Of a DNA stretch of 27,780 nucleotides, positions 21,980 through 27,780 are shown in pieces. The stretch covers positions 1-27,780 of the forward strand of contig JAFGQJ010000064.1 of NCBI GenBank assembly GCA_016935715.1, given 5' to 3'. The DNA comes from Spirochaetales bacterium (GTDB lineage: Bacteria; Spirochaetota; Spirochaetia; SZUA-6; DRHE01). Below the pieces are notes generated by a model. The model ran no database searches. It saw only the letters and a list, made by a program, of their open reading frames with translations, and was not told where the DNA came from. Numbering within the stretch: the first letter of the stretch is position 1; each line of letters starts with the position of its first letter. The position numbers were made by a program, and so were the translations under genes.

Positions 21980-24900
21980 CTACTTCTTCGGAGCCAGTTC
22001 CATGATCAACTCGACCTCTCCGCGGCTCAGCTTGGTGGTCCTGGCGATCTCAGGCGGCGTCCAGCCCAGGTGGGCCAGCTTGATCACCGTCTCCCGTTTG
22101 TCCATCGGCGGGGCACCTTCGCCCAGCTTGGACTGCTTCTTGTCCGCCTTCAGGATGCTCTCCAGCAGTCGAACCTGCTCCTGGGCCTGCTTCCCCACGG
22201 TTTCGAACCGGGTTTCCGTCTTTGCCAGCCACTGCCGGGCCGTTTCCAGTTTCTCCATCCGCTGCTCCAGCTCGCCGAGAATCGAATCGAGATCGCCGAT
22301 CTTCTCGATCACGTACTCCGATTTCTCCCGCCCCGCTGCCAGCTCCCGGGCCTGTACCTTCAATTCCTTCATGCTTCCCGAGAACTCCTGCAGATCGTTG
22401 CCGATCACCTTCAGCTCTTTCTCCAGCTGATCGAGAGCCTGGAAGTTCTTGTCCACCCCGGAGGTGGTCGCCTCTATTATGGCGCTTTTTTTCTCCAGAC
22501 GCTCGAAGCGCCCCTCGGTGAGCTTCTCCAGGTTCTCCAGCTCGCGAATCTTGGCCTGGATCTCCTGCAGGGTATCCTGGCTGGAGTACACCGTCCCGAT
22601 CCTGTGATCGAGCTCCTTCGAGATATTGAGCAGCTTCTTGAAATTCGAATCCATGTCCTCCACGCGGCCGCGCTGGGCGAAGAGGTTTTTCAGCTTCGTG
22701 TTGATGTCATCGACCGATTTTTTCGTGCTTCCGACCTGGGAGGCGAGATCTTCCATCTCTTTTCTCTGGAGCTGCAGCGCCTGCGTATCCCGCTTCATCT
22801 CGTCGATCTTGCTCTCCAGCTGCACTCTCAGCTCGTCGGCCCTCTCGAATATCTTGGTCTGGCTGACGAAGCTCTTGACCCGCTTGTCCAGCTCATTGAG
22901 GTTTATCGTCAACAGCTGATACCCTTCATCGATCTTCCCGAACAGCGACTGGGCCTGTGATTCGCTCTTCTCCTTCATATCGCTCAAACGCTGCTTGAGA
23001 TCCCGCATCCTGTTGTCCGTCTCCACCTGCAGATCCTTCGACCTCTGGTTCAACTCCTGCTGGAACGCCTCGACCTGCCGCTTGAATCCTTCCAAAGCGG
23101 ATTCGCTCTTCTGCGCCAGCGTCGCTTCCAGCTCGTCGATCCGGTCCTTGATTCCGTTGAACTCCTCCTTCAACTGAAGCCTCTCTTCTTCCGTCGAGGC
23201 AATCAGATCCTCACTCTGGGATTCGAAGGACTCACGGATTTTGCCGATCTGATTGTCGCTGTCCTGGCGCAGCCCGCTGTATTTCTCGGTAAACTCCACC
23301 TCGTAGCCTTTCAGCGCCTGGGTCACCCGCGTCTGCCAGGATGCGATTTCACCGTTGGTGGAATTGATGATCTCCTTCATTTCATTCTTGCTCTGAAGCA
23401 CGGATGTTTCTATGGCCCGCAGACGTTCTTCGATCTGCTGGCTGTGCGTCTGCACCGTTTCATTCATGGCGGACTGCAGCTGCCCTATCTGTTTGCCGAC
23501 ACTGCCCCGCGCAGCCTTGCGAACCCTCTCCAGCTGCTCATCTAGAGCGCTCTTGAATCCTTCGATGAACCGTTCGCTTCCCTGCAGCCGTTCGGAGATC
23601 GACTGCTCGAAGGCCGCGGCCTTGGTCTCCAACTGCCGCATATTCCTGAAACTCTCCTGCCTGGCTTTCTCCAGCTCGTTTTTCAGCTCCTCGCTGAAGC
23701 GCTGCTCCAGCCTCTGCCGCTCATCCACCTGGGCCGCAGTGACTTCCTTCATCCTGGCACCCATCTCCTCCTGCCACTTCTCAATTTTCTGCTCCATGGC
23801 AGCGTTTCTTTCCCGCAGATCCTTGAAAAATTCGTCCTCGAAAACCTCCAGGCGGGCGGAAACATTCTCATAGGCCTTGGATTTCAGCTCCGTGAGGCCC
23901 TGCTCCAGCTCCGACATTCCCTCCTCCAATCGGGAGAACTCCTCCTGCACCTTCTGCCGCTCCGCCTTGCGCTCCTCGTCGAATCCTTTGGCGAACTGGG
24001 CAAACTCGTCCCGGACCTTGTTGCTGGTCTTTTGGATGGACTCCTGGAGATTCTTCTCCATCGCCTCTATATCGAGATTTGCCGTCTCCAGTCTCTGGAA
24101 CTTGTATTCGATATCCTTTTCGTAGCTCTCCAGACGATCTTCGATGCTCTGAACCGCCGAAACCTGCATCTGCTCGGCCGCAGCGGTGATCCTCCGAAGC
24201 CCCTCCTCCTTCAATTTCTCGCTTTCTTTCAACAGCCCGTTGACCTGGCCGCCGACCTGCTGCCGGAACGCCGCGATCTCTTCGACCTTTTTCCTCAAGG
24301 CTTCCCGCTGCCCCTTCAAGGCGTCGGAATCCTTGGCGATCATGGCTTTGAGGTTCTCGAAAACCTTACCCTCCAGTGCTTCGCCGCGCTTGACTGTCTG
24401 GGCCAGCTGCTTTTCGAAGGAGCTCAACGCGTCCGTGTAGCCCTTCTTCAGCGCCTTGCCCCGGGCGTCGGCATCGGAGAGCAGCTTGTTCAGGGAAGCG
24501 ACGTACTGGTTGAGCAGTCCGCTGCGCTTGGCTCTGGCATCCAACTCGAATTGCTCGAAGCTTTTCTTCAGCCCTGCCAGGACCTCGCCCTGCATCTGCT
24601 CGGCCCTGGACTCCAGCCGGGTCACATAAACGCCAAAATCCTTGACCTTCTTCTCCGAGCCCTGGAGGCTGGCGGCCATCTCCCGCATCCGCTGCTCCGT
24701 TGCCCTGCTGATCTCATCCCGCAGGCTCTGCAAGCCCTTGAGATTCTCCTGGCGGAACTTCTCCGCCACGTTGGTAACGTCCTGCTCGACCTTCTTAAGC
24801 TGCTGCGAGGCATCGGTTATGCGTTTTCCCACTTTGTCGACGAACAGAGACTCGGACTGGATCCGCTTCAGGTTCTCCTCCACGCGCGCGGTCATACCCA

Positions 24901-25225
24901 CCAGCTCCTCCAGAGCGTGATCGTAACCGTCGATCTTCGTGCGTATCTCCTCCATCCCCCCTGCCCGTTCGTTCAGCCCATCCTCCGCGTCCCGTACGCG
25001 CTTGAGAACCTCTTTGCCCGCCTTCATGTTCACCTGCAGCTCGATCGCCAGGTTCTTCATTTCCGAGGTCTTCTCCTCGACGGATTTGGCCAGCTCATCC
25101 TTCATCTTGTCGGAAAAGCGCTTCACTTTTTCAAGGGATCGGTTGTTCCTGTCGATTTGTCGGTAGATAATGAGGATTATCAGTACAATGACGATTGACA
25201 GCAGGTTACCGAATGAGAAAATCAT
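21980..25225 (-). CDS. Giant membrane-tethered coiled-coil protein (SpiroCoCo-like)
   Basis: This is a 1081-residue protein. One N-terminal membrane helix (about residues 5-21, LLSIVIVLIILIIY) is followed by roughly 1000 residues of almost uninterrupted, highly charged coiled coil without prolines, rich in Glu, Lys, Gln, Leu and Arg. A flexible GEGAPP linker near 1036-1041 leads to a compact C-terminal helical segment (about 1044-1081: RETVIKLAHLGWTPPEIARTTKLS then RGEVELIMEL), which looks like a small helix-turn-helix. I associate this design with proteins called SpiroCoCo in spirochaetes. With an N-in or N-out anchor the rod could span tens of nanometres, so a structural or spacer role is plausible. 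ATG 25223-25225 has a strong GGGAGGGG before it and a near-consensus promoter. Confidence 0.9.
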   Translation of the reverse strand: MIFSFGNLLSIVIVLIILIIYRQIDRNNRSLEKVKRFSDKMKDELAKSVEEKTSEMKNLAIELQVNMKAGKEVLKRVRDAEDGLNERAGGMEEIRTKIDGYDHALEELVGMTARVEENLKRIQSESLFVDKVGKRITDASQQLKKVEQDVTNVAEKFRQENLKGLQSLRDEISRATEQRMREMAASLQGSEKKVKDFGVYVTRLESRAEQMQGEVLAGLKKSFEQFELDARAKRSGLLNQYVASLNKLLSDADARGKALKKGYTDALSSFEKQLAQTVKRGEALEGKVFENLKAMIAKDSDALKGQREALRKKVEEIAAFRQQVGGQVNGLLKESEKLKEEGLRRITAAAEQMQVSAVQSIEDRLESYEKDIEYKFQRLETANLDIEAMEKNLQESIQKTSNKVRDEFAQFAKGFDEERKAERQKVQEEFSRLEEGMSELEQGLTELKSKAYENVSARLEVFEDEFFKDLRERNAAMEQKIEKWQEEMGARMKEVTAAQVDERQRLEQRFSEELKNELEKARQESFRNMRQLETKAAAFEQSISERLQGSERFIEGFKSALDEQLERVRKAARGSVGKQIGQLQSAMNETVQTHSQQIEERLRAIETSVLQSKNEMKEIINSTNGEIASWQTRVTQALKGYEVEFTEKYSGLRQDSDNQIGKIRESFESQSEDLIASTEEERLQLKEEFNGIKDRIDELEATLAQKSESALEGFKRQVEAFQQELNQRSKDLQVETDNRMRDLKQRLSDMKEKSESQAQSLFGKIDEGYQLLTINLNELDKRVKSFVSQTKIFERADELRVQLESKIDEMKRDTQALQLQRKEMEDLASQVGSTKKSVDDINTKLKNLFAQRGRVEDMDSNFKKLLNISKELDHRIGTVYSSQDTLQEIQAKIRELENLEKLTEGRFERLEKKSAIIEATTSGVDKNFQALDQLEKELKVIGNDLQEFSGSMKELKVQARELAAGREKSEYVIEKIGDLDSILGELEQRMEKLETARQWLAKTETRFETVGKQAQEQVRLLESILKADKKQSKLGEGAPPMDKRETVIKLAHLGWTPPEIARTTKLSRGEVELIMELAPKK

Positions 25226-25240
25226 CGTTCCCCTCCCGTT

Positions 25241-25259
25241 TAGACCCCCTGCAGGTCTA
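25241..25259 (-). other. Leader hairpin ahead of the coiled-coil gene
   Basis: TAGACC (25241-25246) and GGTCTA (25254-25259) form a 6-bp stem with a 7-base loop, a few bases upstream of the Shine-Dalgarno. In the mRNA it could affect ribosome access. No U-tract of terminator type follows. Confidence 0.4.
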
Positions 25260-25303
25260 GAATCTTCTCACTGGTCGTTCAGTGTAGGATTCAGTATACA
25301 CCA

Positions 25304-25332
25304 ATCATAGCCTCGTGTCCCACGGTTGTCAA
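25304..25332 (-). promoter_or_regulatory. Near-consensus sigma-70 promoter of the coiled-coil gene
   Basis: On the minus strand a perfect TTGACA (25327-25332), a 17-base spacer and TATGAT (25304-25309) form the best promoter in the window. A second -10-like TATACT (25293-25298) lies 11 bases downstream. The predicted start near 25297 gives a leader of about 70 bases. Confidence 0.8.
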
Positions 25333-25344
25333 TCTTTTTTGCGG

Positions 25345-26625
25345 TCATTCGGGCAGCGGCGGCAGGAAGGACTGCCCCAGAGGCAGCCGGACCAGGTGGA
25401 TGTACGAGCCCGGGAAACGGCGGATCAGAGCTTCGAGGGTCGACTCGCTGCCCGTGTCGAACACGGCCACGGCAAAGGAGCCGTCCGCTCTGAAATGGGG
25501 GAAGAGAACCACCATATGAAAGTGCTGGCGCAGAACAGGTTGCCCGCCGTATTCCCGATTCAACGATCCTATGTAGAAAAGGCCCGGATTTGCGGCCGCC
25601 TCTAGAAACAACAGGAGCTTCAGATCCTCCACCGGGAAACCGACATCCTCGCGATAGCCCACGTAGCCCACGCCGTGCACATCGAAATCCTCGGGGCTGG
25701 TTGCCGCGTAACCCTGCGCCTGCCAGAGCGCGGTGGCCAGGTTTCTCGACCAATCCAATCCGAAATACGGGTCCCGCTCCTCTTCGAATCTCAGGCTCCA
25801 GCGGTTGCCCCGATGTTCGAGATGCCTGTCCTTGAGCGGCTCGATGGCCAGATAGCGCCCAGTCAGCCCGAAATAAAAACCGTCGCTGACCCATTTGGCG
25901 AACCCCGAGCAGTTCAGCCCGCCCTTGTCTCCCTGTGGCGCACCGGTTTCGATGAAAACGTATCTGCCCTCCGCATCCATGGCCCCGTCATCCCTGTTGG
26001 ACAGAGCGGGCAGGAACCGCCGGATCGAATCCACGTGCGTGAGGATCAGCTCTTCGAACGGGCCCCAGCGCCTGAACAGAAGGCTCTCCCAACGCACCGT
26101 CGATCTGGTGAGATCGATCACCCTGGAGAACGGCTTGGTCAGCAGGTCCTCGAAAGCAACGGGAAGAAGGACACCCCGATCTACGGGCGCTGCAAACAGA
26201 TACACGTCCATCGATGTCCTGTTGCCGTCGGGAAACAGCCGCACGAAGCATCCCGGATCCTCGCGATAGAAGACCTTGATTTGGACGAAACCGCCGCCTT
26301 CCACGGCCCGCTTGATGATGTAGTTCCCCCGGCCGGCGATGGAGAAAGCGGAGGCCTCCTCATTTTGGAAAAGGTAGTATACATGCCCGTTCTGGGCGTC
26401 GGTCTCGAACTTCACCCGGGTTCCGGTACTCTGCTGCTCCACCACCCGCGGCGCCGGCCGCGCGCTCACGGGTGAATACAGCAGCTCCTCCAGCCTGGTT
26501 CGGGCTTCATCGTTTTCGGGGACGGCGAGGTTCCCCCCTGCTTCCGCGATCGGACCATCGGCCGCCTGGGCAAAACAAGCGGTGCTCAGGGCGAGCAGCA
26601 GGCTAATCGAGCAGAATATCCTCAT
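25345..26625 (-). CDS. Secreted protein with NlpC/P60-like Cys-His motif, unknown function
   Basis: This is a 426-residue exported protein. The signal peptide is MRIFCSISLLLALSTACFAQA, with a likely cleavage after AQA (21); STAC at 14-17 could instead be a relaxed lipobox. The N-terminal half (about 55-150) looks beta-rich. The centre holds GLNCSGFAKWVSDGF with Cys239, the form of an NlpC/P60 nucleophile helix, and a later HFHMVVLF block (H368, H370) followed by VFDTG (D390) could complete a Cys-His-Asp site. I do not recognise a named family. ATG 26623-26625 overlaps the upstream pyrophosphorylase gene by 23 bases, so the two are coupled. A cell-wall peptidase or amidase is a reasonable but unproven reading. 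Confidence 0.82.
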   Translation of the reverse strand: MRIFCSISLLLALSTACFAQAADGPIAEAGGNLAVPENDEARTRLEELLYSPVSARPAPRVVEQQSTGTRVKFETDAQNGHVYYLFQNEEASAFSIAGRGNYIIKRAVEGGGFVQIKVFYREDPGCFVRLFPDGNRTSMDVYLFAAPVDRGVLLPVAFEDLLTKPFSRVIDLTRSTVRWESLLFRRWGPFEELILTHVDSIRRFLPALSNRDDGAMDAEGRYVFIETGAPQGDKGGLNCSGFAKWVSDGFYFGLTGRYLAIEPLKDRHLEHRGNRWSLRFEEERDPYFGLDWSRNLATALWQAQGYAATSPEDFDVHGVGYVGYREDVGFPVEDLKLLLFLEAAANPGLFYIGSLNREYGGQPVLRQHFHMVVLFPHFRADGSFAVAVFDTGSESTLEALIRRFPGSYIHLVRLPLGQSFLPPLPE

Positions 26626-27780
26626 CTATTCTATTTACGGTAAACAGACCCCTTTGTTTTAGCGCATCTGCGAGGGAGCGGGCGTCCCAGGCAACGGCAG
26701 GACTGATCTCGATGCGGCAGACGGGCTTTCCTTCCCGCTCGGGAACCGCAATCCCGTTGGCCCGCAGCCAGCGGGCAGCCAACTGGATCATCCCCTGCCG
26801 GCACGTTTCGATCGAATCAGGGCCGGTTCTGTTCTTCAGCGGGGCGAACTCCTCTTCCCTCGAAGTCTCGAAAAACAGGGGCCTGGCCGCACCGGCCAGG
26901 GAGTCGAAGATGAACATCTCGAACTTGATCGCCTCTCTCTCCTCCACCACGCCTCCGCCGCGTCGCGGTATCCAGCTCCTGACCGTCTTCTGCGCAACGT
27001 GCAGGGGCAGCCTGCCCGTGTGGCGGCTCAGGTAGGAGAGCTCGAAAATATGAACGGCGATGGAGCCGTGGGAAAAAAGCAGCTTTCCCTCCTCGTCCCG
27101 GGCGTGCTGCTGTTCCTCGCTGATATCGGAGTATTCGATGACAGCCGGTTTCCCGTCGGCAAATCCGATGACGCCGATCTTCTCTTCGGGGTACAGCTTT
27201 TCGATCACTTTGCTGGACATCTGGGAGCCTTCGGCCGCGTGTACGCCCAGAAAATCGGGGTCGGGAATCCGTACCAGCGGATTGTCCACCTGGGTGAAGA
27301 AAAGCTGCTCCACGCCGCGGCTGCGCATGTGATCGAGGCATCCGGAATCCTTCAGGGCGGCGATCGTTCCTCCGTGTCCATTGGGGTTCTGGAACAGGCT
27401 TCCGTCCTCGGCCAGCAGCAGCCTGCCCTGTTCGGTGAGGCTCGGGAACAATCCCTGAGCGAAAAAAAGGACCTCCTCCTCGTGCAGGCCGAAGGTATCA
27501 TGGCTCTCGAAGAATCCCCGGGTCTCCTCCAGATTCAGGGGACTGGTCATGATGTACCAGTACAACGGGCAGCCGTAGCGCCTGCGGGCTGCCAGGATTT
27601 TTTCAGCCAGGATCTGGAACAGGGTGGCTTTCCGGATGGGGGAGATCGGAAAGCACCCCTTGGGCCCGTCGAAGCCCAGTCTGGACCCCTGCCCGCCGGC
27701 CACCGTGACAAAAGCCGCCTTCCCCTCCGAGATCAGGCTTTCTCCCCTGCGCCGGGCCTCCGCATCTTCCCTCCACTCCC
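26603..27780 (-). CDS. UDP-sugar pyrophosphorylase (UAP1/UDPGP type), 5' end cut
   Basis: The visible 392 residues belong to the eukaryote-like UDPGP family, which makes UDP-GlcNAc or UDP-glucose from UTP and the sugar 1-phosphate. The nucleotide-binding signature VAGGQGSRLG is followed by GPKG; NPNGHGGTIAAL is the sugar/uridine loop, VDNPL the metal-site region and AIKFEMFIFD the family KFE motif, which favours the UAP1 (UDP-N-acetylhexosamine) branch. The frame stays open to the window end (EWREDAEARRRGES... precedes the signature), so an internal GTG at 27703 is not the start; about 80-100 N-terminal residues lie outside. The product would feed peptidoglycan or glycolipid synthesis. It overlaps the following secreted-protein gene by 23 bases. 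Confidence 0.92.
   Translation of the reverse strand, partial: EWREDAEARRRGESLISEGKAAFVTVAGGQGSRLGFDGPKGCFPISPIRKATLFQILAEKILAARRRYGCPLYWYIMTSPLNLEETRGFFESHDTFGLHEEEVLFFAQGLFPSLTEQGRLLLAEDGSLFQNPNGHGGTIAALKDSGCLDHMRSRGVEQLFFTQVDNPLVRIPDPDFLGVHAAEGSQMSSKVIEKLYPEEKIGVIGFADGKPAVIEYSDISEEQQHARDEEGKLLFSHGSIAVHIFELSYLSRHTGRLPLHVAQKTVRSWIPRRGGGVVEEREAIKFEMFIFDSLAGAARPLFFETSREEEFAPLKNRTGPDSIETCRQGMIQLAARWLRANGIAVPEREGKPVCRIEISPAVAWDARSLADALKQRGLFTVNRIDEDILLD

Noticed and set aside
21905..25198. Plus-strand frames opposite the coiled-coil gene
   Set aside because: Leu/Gln-rich translations are what a Glu/Lys/Gln-rich coiled-coil gene gives when read on the other strand.
1..27780. tRNA or rRNA genes, CRISPR array, insertion sequence, prophage or toxin-antitoxin module
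   Set aside because: No cloverleaf, repeat-spacer pattern, transposase, integrase or paired small toxin gene could be seen on either strand.

Overview
The window reads as ordinary, gene-dense chromosome of a spirochaete (class Spirochaetia, genus not resolved; GC-rich by eye). I base this on recall of protein families, not on a database search. A 530-residue protein resembles the spirochaete family I know as DUF5312. A 1081-residue membrane-tethered coiled-coil protein resembles the 'SpiroCoCo' type. The M23 peptidase/bactofilin pair and a 56-residue zinc-knuckle protein are also of spirochaetal type. I see no rRNA, tRNA, CRISPR array, insertion sequence, integrase or phage gene.

Layout. Positions 1-5574: the 5' end of a small helical protein (minus); a two-zinc-ribbon protein translationally coupled to adenylate kinase (plus); a TPR lipoprotein and a HAD phosphatase (divergent); a membrane glycosyltransferase and a PlsC-like acyltransferase (divergent from overlapping promoters), the latter overlapping an unknown 154-residue gene; and a 56-residue zinc protein followed by a clear intrinsic terminator. 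Positions 5785-9469: a YjjG-like HAD nucleotidase runs tail-to-tail into a four-gene minus-strand operon, M23 peptidase - bactofilin - YaaR - RicT/YaaT, which combines envelope and cytoskeleton genes with a pair known from Firmicutes. Positions 9741-13174 (plus): a TatD-family hydrolase, a tRNA-dihydrouridine synthase and the DUF5312-like protein. Positions 13171-20780 (minus): grpE - dnaK - dnaJ - histidine kinase - butyrate kinase - calcium-repeat protein - rlmB. Positions 20948-27780 (minus): a CaCA-type cation antiporter, the giant coiled-coil protein, a secreted protein with an NlpC/P60-like Cys motif, and a UDP-sugar pyrophosphorylase cut by the window end.

How the genes fit together. 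The chaperone operon has a strong promoter with half of a CIRCE operator at the expected transcript start, followed by a leader hairpin. A second hairpin and a TTG start precede dnaJ, which suggests DnaJ is made at a lower level than DnaK. Several genes (TPR lipoprotein, HAD phosphatase, glycosyltransferase, DUF5312-like) have a -10 box only about 8-11 bases before the start codon and no good Shine-Dalgarno, which suggests leaderless or near-leaderless mRNAs. Many neighbours overlap or nearly touch, including two convergent pairs whose stop codons interlock.

Most promising for follow-up: the M23-bactofilin-YaaR-RicT operon, the coiled-coil protein with its N-terminal membrane anchor and C-terminal HTH-like tail, the five-fold 24-residue calcium repeat protein, and the grpE and dnaJ leader structures.
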